From Hyphomicrobiales bacterium (GTDB taxonomy: Bacteria; Pseudomonadota; Alphaproteobacteria; Rhizobiales; Rhizobiaceae), in contig UCKU01000054.1 in NCBI GenBank assembly GCA_900473185.1, forward strand, positions 1-64,000: a stretch of DNA of 64,000 bases, given 5' to 3'. A program made the position numbers and the translations under genes. The notes beneath the pieces are model-generated. The model was given only the letters and a program-made list of their open reading frames with translations, searched no databases and had not been told where the DNA came from. Below are positions 32,704 to 40,459 of the stretch, piece after piece (position 1 is the stretch's first letter; the number at the start of each line of letters is the position of its first letter).

Positions 32704-33771
32704 TTAGCGTGGACGCGGCGGCGCCGTACTGTCTCTCACGACAAGTTCGAGATCGAGCGCCTCATGATCTTCCGGCAGCACATTCTCAAGGATCGCCGTC
32801 ACCGAGCGCCGTGCAATTTCGGCAAAGGGTTGCGCGACGGTGGTCAGGCGCGGCAGCGAGGTCGCGGCTTCCGGCACACCGTCGAAGCCGACGATGGATA
32901 CGTCCTCCGGCACTTTTAGCCCGCGTTCGGCGAGCCACTGCATGGCAAACAGCGCAACCTTGTCCGACATTGCCAGAATTGCCGTCGGTGGATTGGCAGA
33001 GGAGAACAGGGTTTCCATCGCCGTGATGGTGCTTGGCCTGTCATGCAACGTCCCCTGGATCGGAACAGCTTCGCAGGGAATGCCGTATTCCGCCAATGCC
33101 TGCCAGTAGCCATGCATGCGGTCGCGTGGGGTCGCTTCCATTTCAGGATCGACACGCTCGGGCGCCACCAGGCCGACAAGGCCATCGACATCGCCGATCG
33201 ACAGGATCGCCATGTCACGGTGCCCGAGTTCCAGCAGATGCCGCGCAGCCGCAGTTCCGCCTGCAACGTTGTCGATGCCGATCGCCGGGATCGTCTCATC
33301 CTCGATGCCGAGCGCCAGCGCAATGAACGGCAGCTGACGCTGACGGGTCAGCTCCACAAGCCTCTCTCCGCCTTCTACGCACAGCAGAATGAAGCCGTCG
33401 ACGAGCGCGCTGTTGATGTTCCAGGCAAGCCGCTCCTCGTTCATCGCCGATACGACGGCAATGCCTGTGCCGCTGGCATCGCAGACCTCGCCGATCGCAG
33501 TCATCAGCGAACGCGCCCAGGGATCGTCGAAGAAATAGGTGAGCGGTTCGACGGCGGCAACGCCGATCGCGTTCACCCGCCCTGCCCTGAGCAGCCTGCC
33601 CTTGATATCAGGCCCACCGTAACCGAGCTCGCGGGCGACATTGAGCACCCGCTCGCGCACCTCCTCCCGGACCACGTCTGGGCGACTGAATACATTCGAT
33701 GCCGTGCCCTGCGATACGCCTGCCGCCTTGGCGACATCAGCCAGTCTCACATGCCCTTTGCCCAAAGCCAC
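32704..33771 (-). CDS. LacI-family transcriptional regulator
   Basis: Protein of 355 residues. The N-terminal HTH (VRLADVAKAAGVSQGTASNVF; about 8-28) lacks the usual Arg-Val-Leu-Asn end, having SNVF instead of SRVL. The hinge helix region is present and the periplasmic-binding-like effector domain covers about 65-340. The effector (probably a sugar) cannot be named. The GTG at 33771 directly abuts AAGGA, so TTG 33765 or GTG 33750 could be the true start. Three near-identical operators lie 39-130 bp upstream, implying autoregulation. Confidence 0.9.
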   Translation of the reverse strand: MALGKGHVRLADVAKAAGVSQGTASNVFSRPDVVREEVRERVLNVARELGYGGPDIKGRLLRAGRVNAIGVAAVEPLTYFFDDPWARSLMTAIGEVCDASGTGIAVVSAMNEERLAWNINSALVDGFILLCVEGGERLVELTRQRQLPFIALALGIEDETIPAIGIDNVAGGTAAARHLLELGHRDMAILSIGDVDGLVGLVAPERVDPEMEATPRDRMHGYWQALAEYGIPCEAVPIQGTLHDRPSTITAMETLFSSANPPTAILAMSDKVALFAMQWLAERGLKVPEDVSIVGFDGVPEAATSLPRLTTVAQPFAEIARRSVTAILENVLPEDHEALDLELVVRDSTAPPRPR

Positions 33772-33809
33772 TCCTTGCGGGTACCAATTTTGCTTACTCT
33801 AGCAAGAAA

Positions 33810-33823
33810 TTGTATCGGTTCAA
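33810..33823. promoter_or_regulatory. LacI-type operator 1
   Basis: TTGTATCGGTTCAA, a degenerate copy of the sites at 33855 and 33886, closest to the lacI-type gene start (39 bp). Likely the autorepression site. Confidence 0.6.
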
Positions 33824-33854
33824 AATAAACTTGACAGCGTTACGGATGAGGAGG

Positions 33855-33870
33855 ATTGAATCGGTTCAAT
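33855..33870. promoter_or_regulatory. LacI-type operator 2
   Basis: ATTGAATCGGTTCAAT: perfect half-sites ATTGAA / TTCAAT around TCGG. Its centre is 30 bp from that of operator 3 and 46 bp from that of operator 1, nearly whole turns of DNA for operator 3 (about three turns). Confidence 0.7.
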
Positions 33871-33885
33871 AAATCCATCAAGATT

Positions 33886-33899
33886 TTGAATCGATTCAA
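33886..33899. promoter_or_regulatory. LacI-type operator 3
   Basis: TTGAATCGATTCAA is a perfect 14-bp palindrome with the LacI-family central CG. It lies directly in front of the small open frame starting at 33919. Confidence 0.75.
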
Positions 33900-33918
33900 T
33901 ATGGCGGAGAATAGAGCG

Positions 33919-34116
33919 ATGATCCCGATCAGTTCGCTATTCAAGGATATCTATGAAGACCGTTGGGGGAACCCGCGTAACGGCCAACCGGCCGAGGAGG
34001 CCGAACGCGGCAAGCGTCTGTTTGTCCTCCTGCCGTTCATGCGCCGGTTCATCGGCAATCGAAAAGGTCCGGACGCCTGGTCCTTCACCATCCCGATCGA
34101 TCGCCGGCTTCGATAA
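33919..34116 (+). CDS. Possible small protein downstream of LacI operators
   Basis: A 65-residue open frame starting MIPISSLFKDIYEDRWG, with GGAGA nine nt before ATG 33919 (ATG 33901 is in the same frame). I do not recognise it. It is basic at the end (RRFIGNRKG...DRRLR) and has no signal or span. The position right after three operators makes it a possible regulated gene, or the start of a decayed one; the opposite strand is also open here. Treat as tentative. Confidence 0.3.
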   Translation: MIPISSLFKDIYEDRWGNPRNGQPAEEAERGKRLFVLLPFMRRFIGNRKGPDAWSFTIPIDRRLR

Positions 34117-34134
34117 GAGGCTCTCCTGAGGCGT

Positions 34135-34148
34135 TTGACCAAAATCAA
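34135..34148. promoter_or_regulatory. FNR/FixK-type box
   Basis: TTGACCAAAATCAA matches TTGA-N6-TCAA, the CRP/FNR-family box used by FNR, FixK, NnrR and Dnr. It is 80 bp upstream of the regulator ATG at 34228. Read as a start, the first TTG of the box would extend the regulator frame, but the box explains it better. Confidence 0.6.
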
Positions 34149-34227
34149 TTCCCCCGCGCCTCGCTTCCCCTATTCTGGCATCATCGAGGGGATATTGGCG
34201 GCATTGGCCGCTGCCGGAGGCGGGAAC

Positions 34228-34914
34228 ATGAACAGGATGCTGATGCCGAGCAGCCGCGAGCGGGCGCTGCTTTCCAGAGCCGGAATATTTGCAGAGCTGG
34301 ACAGCGCGGAAACCGAGGCGCTGCGCGCCTGCTCCACCGTGATCACTTCCGCTTCGCACGACATTCTCTTTCAGGAAGGCGAGCCCGGCGTTTATTTCTA
34401 CAGCGTGCTGGAGGGCTACGTCCGGCTCTTTCGTCTGAATGGAGAAGGCCGGGAAGCTGACATCCGCATCTGCGAGCCAGGCGACAGCTTCGCCGAATGT
34501 CTGATCCAGGCGGGTGGCACCTATCGCTACGGCGCCCAGTCGATGGACAATACGGTCCTTGCCCGCTTCCATATCGGCAAGGTGCGCGCCCTGCTGGCTG
34601 AACACCCGCGGATCGGCACTGCGATCATGCACAGCCTGTCGCTGCATCTGCTGTCGACGATGGAATGCCTCGCCAACGACCGCATGCAGACGGCGCCGCA
34701 ACGTGTGGCGCACTACCTTCTCTCGCATTGCGTGGAGGAAGGGCCTGCAACGGCATCGCTGCGGCTGCCCTTCCCGAAAAACCTGCTCGCCCGCAAGCTC
34801 GGCCTGGCGCCGGAGGCGCTATCCCGCGCCTTCTCGACGCTGAAATCCGCAGGCGTGACCGTACGCGGCCGCTTCATCGCCATCAGCGACGTCAACACGC
34901 TGCGGCGGATTTGA
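34228..34914 (+). CDS. Crp/Fnr-family transcriptional regulator
   Basis: Protein of 228 residues with a cyclic-nucleotide-binding-like domain (about 15-135) and a winged HTH (about 165-225). The recognition helix contains PEALSRAF, the E-x-x-S-R pattern of FNR/FixK/Dnr regulators, which fits the TTGA-N6-TCAA box upstream. It has no N-terminal Cys cluster for an Fe-S sensor, so it resembles FixK/NnrR/Dnr more than FNR. ATG 34228 is supported by GGAGG seven nt upstream. Autoregulation through the box is possible. Confidence 0.88.
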   Translation: MNRMLMPSSRERALLSRAGIFAELDSAETEALRACSTVITSASHDILFQEGEPGVYFYSVLEGYVRLFRLNGEGREADIRICEPGDSFAECLIQAGGTYRYGAQSMDNTVLARFHIGKVRALLAEHPRIGTAIMHSLSLHLLSTMECLANDRMQTAPQRVAHYLLSHCVEEGPATASLRLPFPKNLLARKLGLAPEALSRAFSTLKSAGVTVRGRFIAISDVNTLRRI

Positions 34915-34916
34915 AT

Positions 34917-36353
34917 CTAGGGTACCAGGCCCCAGAAGCCATGCTTCTTGCCGTGTCGGCGCTTCAGTTCCGCGACATAGCCATCGTGGGATCCGGCGCT
35001 GCTGAAGTCGACGATGTAGGGGGCGAGAGACGCGCATTCTGCAAGATGCCGCGCCGCATGTTTATAGCGACTGGATCGCCCGCTATCGAGCGTAGAATCG
35101 ATCATTGAACGCAAGACGATCGTGGCCGCGAGAGGATGCTTCTCGGCCAGTGCTTCGGCAGCCGCTGTCATCAGCTCATAGACGTCACCATCGAGTTCTG
35201 CCTTCCGCTCGACGACAAGCTTTGCCGCCTCAGCAAGTGCCGGCCAGCCCAGGAAAAAAGCGAGCGCCCTGTGGACATCCGGGATAGTCCGGGCATAAGC
35301 GAATGCCTTTTCCTCGGCCTCGATATCGTCGAAGTCTGGCAATCGTTTAAGAAACGCGCGCAGATGCAGGCCGTTCAGCGACTGCTCGAACCACCTCCAT
35401 CGATCGGCCTGAGCTTCGTCCGCGCGTCCCAAGGCTTCGAGCGTCTCGACCCGAGCGATTTGCCACTCGACCGGAATGTCAGTTCCGCCTCCGGTATCGA
35501 CTTCATCCAGCGTCCGAAGTGCTTCGTGAGCGCGCCCTGAGAAAAGCAGACGGCCGGCTATATCTGCAGCCACCAGAGGGAACCTGCAGGTCTTTGCAGG
35601 CTGCTGGGCGATATATGCGTCGACATCACCCTGAGCGTCGGCGATCTCCTGCAGAGCGATACGCACCGTCAGCTCGCGTCGATCCCCGTAGACTTCGTCC
35701 TCGTAGACCGCGCCATTGCTGCCCCAGCCGATGACCCGACGGTCGCCGGCTGCGGGCTTTACCCGAGGCTCTTTCGACCACTGTACGAACAAGGCTTTCA
35801 GATGTTCAAGACCATCGTTGCCGAGCGCCGCAACCATCTCAGGGATCAATCCGTCATACTGGCCGTAGGCGTTATTTTGGACGGCGGCGAAAATCTTATC
35901 GGCAAGGATATCCGCATCGATACCTGCCGCCTTGGCGATCGCACCAGCATCCGTGCAAGCTTGGTGGAAACTCTCCATCAGCAAGTCGCTGCCGTTGTTG
36001 GATCTCTCGAAGATCGAATCGGCAAGCGTAAGAAATTGCCAGATCAGCTCGAAGCCTTCTTTCGGATCGTCCGCGGCAACGATATCGCCGATAGCCTTGC
36101 GCTGCGTTTCAAGATCCGCCTTGATCTTCTTGACCTTGCGCCAGTTTATCAAGGTGCGTGCGCGAGCGATGCTTGCGAGCCGCTTGCGCACTTCACGCGC
36201 CATCTCGGCGCTGCTGTCGTTGCCAGCGAGCTCCATGCGAAGCCGTTGCTTGTGAGCGGCGCTGCCGGTGCTGATTTCGATCAGCAGCTCGGCAAGCCGT
36301 TGTGTGCCGAGTGCTTCCAGGTTCTTCGCATTGAGAGTCGTCTTCGCCGCCAT
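34917..36353 (-). CDS. DUF6880-type hypothetical protein
   Basis: Cytoplasmic protein of 478 residues, helical and TPR/HEAT-like in feel (repeated amphipathic helices such as EALRTLDEVDTG and ETLEALGRADEAQADRWRWFEQ). The overall sequence resembles the DUF6880 family; no catalytic motif is apparent. It has no signal peptide. It converges on the FNR-type gene, whose stop is only 2 nt away, and lies downstream of ureG by 75 nt on the other side; whether it belongs to the urease operon is unclear because it ends the run in opposite order of transcription: it would be the last gene. Confidence 0.75.
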   Translation of the reverse strand: MAAKTTLNAKNLEALGTQRLAELLIEISTGSAAHKQRLRMELAGNDSSAEMAREVRKRLASIARARTLINWRKVKKIKADLETQRKAIGDIVAADDPKEGFELIWQFLTLADSIFERSNNGSDLLMESFHQACTDAGAIAKAAGIDADILADKIFAAVQNNAYGQYDGLIPEMVAALGNDGLEHLKALFVQWSKEPRVKPAAGDRRVIGWGSNGAVYEDEVYGDRRELTVRIALQEIADAQGDVDAYIAQQPAKTCRFPLVAADIAGRLLFSGRAHEALRTLDEVDTGGGTDIPVEWQIARVETLEALGRADEAQADRWRWFEQSLNGLHLRAFLKRLPDFDDIEAEEKAFAYARTIPDVHRALAFFLGWPALAEAAKLVVERKAELDGDVYELMTAAAEALAEKHPLAATIVLRSMIDSTLDSGRSSRYKHAARHLAECASLAPYIVDFSSAGSHDGYVAELKRRHGKKHGFWGLVP

Positions 36354-36428
36354 CGCTCTTCGCTAGCTGGTTCTTACCAACGTTACCCTGCAGGGCATTC
36401 AGGTCCAAGCTCAGGGCGACGAAATAAA

Positions 36429-37040
36429 CTAAAGGCCGCCCTGCACCCTCAGGAAGTCGACGATCGAACCGATGCCGTCGCCGCGCTTCATGTCGGAGAA
36501 GACGAAGGGACGCGTTGCGCGCATGCGCGTCGCATCCCGGTCCATCACATCGAGGTCAGCCCCGACATAAGGCGCCAGATCCTTCTTGTTGATGACAAGC
36601 AGATCGGACCTTGTGATACCCGGCCCACCCTTTCGCGGGATTTCCTCGCCCTGGCAGACGGAGATCACATAGATGGTGATGTCAGCGAGATCAGGCGAGA
36701 ACGTCGCCGCCAGATTGTCACCACCGGATTCGATGAAAACGACATCGAGATCGGGGATTCGCTCGTTAAGACCCGCGATGGCCTGCAGGTTGATGGTTGC
36801 GTCCTCGCGGATGGCCGTATGCGGGCAGCCACCAGTCTCCACACCAACGATCCGCTCGGACGGGAGCGCCTGCATGCGCACCAGCGCCTCGGCATCTTCG
36901 GTTGTGTAGATATCGTTGGTCACGACGGCGACGGAATAGTCGTCACGCATCGCCTTGCAGAGCTTTTCGGTCAGCGCCGTCTTGCCCGAGCCGACCGGTC
37001 CGCCGATACCGACGCGCAGGGGTCCGTTTCTTGATTTCAT
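36429..37040 (-). CDS. ureG: Urease accessory GTPase UreG
   Basis: SIMIBI-class GTPase of 203 residues, normal for UreG. The P-loop GGPVGSGKTALTEKL is near the N-terminus, the Mg/switch segment ESGGDNLAATFSPDLAD in the middle, and the nickel-binding C-P-H motif in ETGGCPHTAI. It dimerises with Ni and GTP and delivers nickel to the UreABC-UreDF complex. It follows ureF by 87 nt. This is the last of the recognised urease genes. Confidence 0.96.
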   Translation of the reverse strand: MKSRNGPLRVGIGGPVGSGKTALTEKLCKAMRDDYSVAVVTNDIYTTEDAEALVRMQALPSERIVGVETGGCPHTAIREDATINLQAIAGLNERIPDLDVVFIESGGDNLAATFSPDLADITIYVISVCQGEEIPRKGGPGITRSDLLVINKKDLAPYVGADLDVMDRDATRMRATRPFVFSDMKRGDGIGSIVDFLRVQGGL

Positions 37041-37127
37041 GTGTCTTACTCCTATCGAAGTCAGATGATAACGAAGCGCTGCTTTCCCGCCACCGTCAAA
37101 TGACGCAGGTGCGCGGATAAGTCCTGC

Positions 37128-37799
37128 TCAGGAGCGGAACAGCCGCGTCCCTTGCGTCTCGTGGCGGAGCCCCGCAATGTCCGCCTGAACGGTCGCCGAA
37201 CCCAGATCGTCGAGACTGGAGCGGGCAGCACGCGCGGCAATATCCATCACATGCTCCTCCAGCCCGGCGAGAACGGCAACGCCGTGCTTCTGTCCCGTGA
37301 CACCGAGCCGGATACCGGCGGAGACCGCCTGGGAGAGATACGCATGCAGGAAGACAGCGAGCGCCTTCTCAAGCGCTATCCCATGCGCGCCCGTCACCGC
37401 ACCGACGGCCACCGGATAGGCCGTCTTCTTCGGCAACCGGCTGAAGACGTCATCGGGCCAGGCCTGCGCAGCCGTCAGGAAGGCTTCGCCAAGCAGCATC
37501 GTCTCCTGATGCCGCTCGCGCGAGCCGGCAAGCGCTGCTGCCAGTTCGGCAAGCTCGGCAAGGTGGTCGCTATTGTCATGACCACGATGGCTTGCGGCAA
37601 AGAGTACAGCATCGTTCCAGACCGAACCGTTGTTGGTCAGCGTCTGAAGCCAGCGCCGCAGCATGCCCGCATCGCTGACGAGTCCATCCGCCACCGCCCG
37701 CTCCAGCCCGCCGGAATAGGCGAAGGAGCCGACGGGAAAAGCCGGCGAGAGCCATGCCGTCAGGCGCAGCAAAGCCTGCAGCTCACGATCCCCAGCCAT
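37128..37799 (-). CDS. ureF: Urease accessory protein UreF
   Basis: All-helical protein of 223 residues that binds UreD and acts as checkpoint for UreG in apo-urease activation. Features: LLRLTAWLSPAFPVGSFAYSGGLE near the N-terminus and the C-terminal basic segment HETQGTRLFRS that engages UreG. ATG 37799 is used; a TTG at 37808 overlapping the ureE stop would add three residues. It directly follows ureE (their ends are 6 nt apart). Confidence 0.95.
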   Translation of the reverse strand: MAGDRELQALLRLTAWLSPAFPVGSFAYSGGLERAVADGLVSDAGMLRRWLQTLTNNGSVWNDAVLFAASHRGHDNSDHLAELAELAAALAGSRERHQETMLLGEAFLTAAQAWPDDVFSRLPKKTAYPVAVGAVTGAHGIALEKALAVFLHAYLSQAVSAGIRLGVTGQKHGVAVLAGLEEHVMDIAARAARSSLDDLGSATVQADIAGLRHETQGTRLFRS

Positions 37800-37804
37800 C
37801 AGGC

Positions 37805-38407
37805 TCAATCGTGCTTATGGTGGCTGTGGTCGTGGTTGTGGCCATGCTCGTGGTCATGGTCGTGATGATCGTGTCCATGGTCATGATGTGCATGATCATG
37901 GTGCTCGTGGTCATGATGCTCATGATCATGGTTGTGGCCATGATCGTGATGATCATGCCCGTGCGAATGTCCGCCATGGGAATGATAGGCGCCACGGGCA
38001 GGCTGGAAGGGCTCGTTGATATCAAGCACCATCGCGCCCAGCCCCTGCAACATGGTGCGGATGACGTGATCGCGCAGGATCACGATGCGATCCTCCTCGA
38101 TCTGTGCCGAGAGATGACGGTTGCCGAGATGCCAGGCAAGTTCGATCAGATGCGCGCGGTCACGGCCGCGCACTTCAAACAGTTTCTCGTCGGCAGCAAG
38201 GATTTCGATCAGCTCGCCATCTTCGCGCACCAGCATGTCACCATTGGCGAAAAGCACCGGATCCTTGAGATCGAGCATCACCATCTCGCCGTTCTCCAGA
38301 TGCAGGAGCTTGCGGCGCAGGTGCCGCAGATCGTGCGGCAGCTTGACCTGTGCGGTCGGATGGGAGGAAGGGGTGCCGGCGGGAAGGTAAGATGTGACGC
38401 GCTGCAT
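37805..38407 (-). CDS. ureE: Urease accessory protein UreE with His-rich tail
   Basis: Nickel metallochaperone of 200 residues. The N-terminal peptide-binding domain (about 1-70) and the metal-binding domain (about 75-140) are typical of UreE. The C-terminal about 55 residues are almost pure His/Asp/Gly/Glu (HGHDHHDHGHNHDHEHHDH type), a nickel-storage tail as in Klebsiella UreE but longer. ATG 38407 (MQRVTSYLPAG) is chosen because family members begin this way. Confidence 0.94.
   Translation of the reverse strand: MQRVTSYLPAGTPSSHPTAQVKLPHDLRHLRRKLLHLENGEMVMLDLKDPVLFANGDMLVREDGELIEILAADEKLFEVRGRDRAHLIELAWHLGNRHLSAQIEEDRIVILRDHVIRTMLQGLGAMVLDINEPFQPARGAYHSHGGHSHGHDHHDHGHNHDHEHHDHEHHDHAHHDHGHDHHDHDHEHGHNHDHSHHKHD
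37806..37985 (-). repeat. Low-complexity repeat encoding the UreE His/Asp tail
   Basis: About 180 bp of near-tandem CATGATCATG / CATGGTCGTG variants within ureE encoding His-Asp-His units. It is prone to slippage and length changes. It is coding, not a CRISPR array. Confidence 0.8.
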
Positions 38408-38492
38408 GACATATCCGTTAAACTGGGACCTAGACCATGCAAAATAGCCCTTCGCGATGCAAGCACCAATGCACGTTTCGTAACGCGCTGGC

Positions 38493-39356
38493 CTAGATTC
38501 CATATGCCTGCAGCAAGCTCGCCTCGTCAGGCCCGACACCCTGCACGCCAAGGCCGTTTTCGACGAGACCATGCCAGGCGTGGTTCAGCCCTTCCCGCTC
38601 ATGCACGACACGATTACGGCCGAGCGCCTTGGCGAGATAGAGCGCCTTATCGGCAGAGGCATAGACCGCCTCCTTGTCGCGTCCCTCGTGGAGATCGGCA
38701 ATGCCGCCTGATATCGTGATGGTGACGTCATGCCCATCCGCGGGAATCGACCGCGCGGCAATCTGTGCCCTCACCCCTTCGATGCGCGCCACCCGCTCCT
38801 CCCGCGTCCCGCCCTGAACGACGACACCGAACTCCTCGCCGCCGAGCCGCGCCACGACCGATGCACCATCGAAAGCCGCAGAAAGCATGGCTGAGACGGC
38901 AGTAATGACGGCATCACCGCAGCCATGGCCGAAACGGTCGTTGATGGCCTTGAAACGGTCGACATCGAAAATGGCGAGACAGGCCTCCCCGTCCACCCTT
39001 TCCAGGGCATCGGTGAAAGCACGACGGTTCAAGAGCCCGGATAGCGTATCTGTGCGGCTGAGCTTTTCGAACTTGGCGCGCGAGACGGTCAGGTCATGAA
39101 TGGCGAAGCCCGCAACGAGCGACAGCACGCCCGACACCATTCCGCCGATCAGCCAGGAGAGGATGATGGCAAAGATCATGGCATGCCCGAGGGTAATCGG
39201 TAGCACTCCCATGAAGTTGAGCGGAGGCAGCGTGATCACGATGATGAAGCCGGACAGAATAACCGCCAGAAAACTCATCTTCAGCGCAAAAGTATAAACG
39301 GTTTTGCGATGCTCGAAACTGCCTAGCTCAGCCTGAAGCGATATCCAGTTTTCCAT
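38493..39356 (-). CDS. Diguanylate cyclase (GGDEF), membrane-bound
   Basis: Protein of 287 residues with two membrane spans (about 25-45 and 50-72) and a C-terminal GGDEF domain (about 100-265). The substrate helix segment LSGLLNRRAF, DVDRFKAINDRFGHGCGD and active site RLGGEEFGV are intact, so it should make c-di-GMP. The RxxD inhibitory site expected five residues before GGEEF is not seen (preceding residues are ASVVA). ATG 39356 has GGAAGG upstream. It interrupts the urease cluster between ureE and the ureC side, behind a 407-bp gap. Confidence 0.9.
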   Translation of the reverse strand: MENWISLQAELGSFEHRKTVYTFALKMSFLAVILSGFIIVITLPPLNFMGVLPITLGHAMIFAIILSWLIGGMVSGVLSLVAGFAIHDLTVSRAKFEKLSRTDTLSGLLNRRAFTDALERVDGEACLAIFDVDRFKAINDRFGHGCGDAVITAVSAMLSAAFDGASVVARLGGEEFGVVVQGGTREERVARIEGVRAQIAARSIPADGHDVTITISGGIADLHEGRDKEAVYASADKALYLAKALGRNRVVHEREGLNHAWHGLVENGLGVQGVGPDEASLLQAYGI

Positions 39357-39763
39357 GAGAATCGACCTTCCTGCCCAGCGTTTCAAGGCCATTGATAGGG
39401 TTGCAATTGCTGCGGGGGTCTTAATCCAATCGCTAAAATTCGAGTGAATTCAGGGGATTCGGCCGATCTGTTTTTTCTAGCAGAGAGTGCAACTTTTCGG
39501 GACAGGCATGTCCACTATGGGAAATACATCTAAAAACTTGATTTCAAACGCATTTTATGGGGAATTCTCGGCACCTGTTCCAGAATGATCTATGGCTTAA
39601 AAATCACAGGCTATCCACCGATTTTCACAACCAGTCGGGGAATGATGCTCAGATTTCACTTTAAGGGTAACAACGGGGGACAGTGTCTCGAAAACACAAG
39701 GGTTAAGACGGAAGATAACGCCGCGCCGTCAGCAGCGCAAAGTTGCAGAAGAGCCTCTATACT
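39357..39763. other. 407-bp intergenic region, AT-rich
   Basis: No supported gene. It separates the diguanylate cyclase from the TIGR02117 gene and probably holds the promoter of the cyclase-ureEFG unit. A hairpin CTCTATA / TATAGAG (39755-39775) overlaps the 3' end of the TIGR02117 gene and has no U-tract. Confidence 0.45.
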
Positions 39764-40447
39764 TCAATTATAGAGACTAAGCGAAAGCACCAGCGTCTGC
39801 GGCAACGGGTTCCAGAAACCCGTTCGCAAGCCGCCTGTCCGTAGCGCAGCGGCAGTCCATGTATTGCAGCCAAACAGCGCATTGAAATAGCCCCTCGCCG
39901 CGAAGAACCTGTCGTAGTCGCCATATCCCCGGTCACCGACCGGCAGGACCGCTCCGTTTTCCCGGATGAAACTGTCATTGATGAAGCCGAGCAATTGCTC
40001 GAAGTGCCCGCCATCGACATTGAGAACAGTCACGGCCGGGTGGGTTTCGGAGATGCCTCCGGCAACATCGACATGCATCACCGATCCGTCGATCGTCAGC
40101 GCGCGTAATACAGGCATCGGCTTCAGATCGGCCCAGGTCGGTGTCTCCAGATAGAATGAGCGACCGCCCCATCCGAAAATCAGCCACTGTGCGGCAGGAT
40201 CGCTCACCGGAATGCCGGCATCCTCAAGGAATGAAAACGAAACCCGAAGCCGATCATCAAGCGGGATCGCAATATCCGTATGGATCGGGCCGGAAAGCAA
40301 CAGAATGCGTTGCGAGGACGTCGTATCGGGAGAAGCCTCGGCTGCCCCAAGCATAGGCCTTGGAATGAAGGTGCCACCAGCCACCAACAACAAAAACAGC
40401 GCGATTGCCCGTATAAGCCATCGCGCTGTCAGCTTCAAACCGCGCAT
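39764..40447 (-). CDS. TIGR02117/DUF2459 urease-associated protein
   Basis: Protein of 227 residues with an N-terminal membrane anchor or signal (about 11-28). Core segments are LLSGPIHTDIAIPLD, FGWGGRSFYLETPTW and FGCNTWTAAALRTGGL, the last containing a conserved Cys-Asn-Thr-Trp. The family is known only as urease-associated in alphaproteobacteria and looks like a papain/NlpC-like fold (His and Cys positions; inference). It follows ureC by 12 nt, so it is co-transcribed with urease genes. Confidence 0.85.
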   Translation of the reverse strand: MRGLKLTARWLIRAIALFLLLVAGGTFIPRPMLGAAEASPDTTSSQRILLLSGPIHTDIAIPLDDRLRVSFSFLEDAGIPVSDPAAQWLIFGWGGRSFYLETPTWADLKPMPVLRALTIDGSVMHVDVAGGISETHPAVTVLNVDGGHFEQLLGFINDSFIRENGAVLPVGDRGYGDYDRFFAARGYFNALFGCNTWTAAALRTGGLRTGFWNPLPQTLVLSLSLYN

Positions 40448-40459
40448 GAAAGGTGGGGC

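Noticed and set aside
34135..34227. Upstream in-frame extension of the Crp/Fnr regulator from a TTG
   Set aside because: The TTG lies in the FNR-type box; ATG 34228 has a strong GGAGG and fits family length.
37806..37985. Tandem short repeats resembling a repeat array
   Set aside because: They code for the UreE His/Asp tail in frame and have no spacers; not CRISPR.
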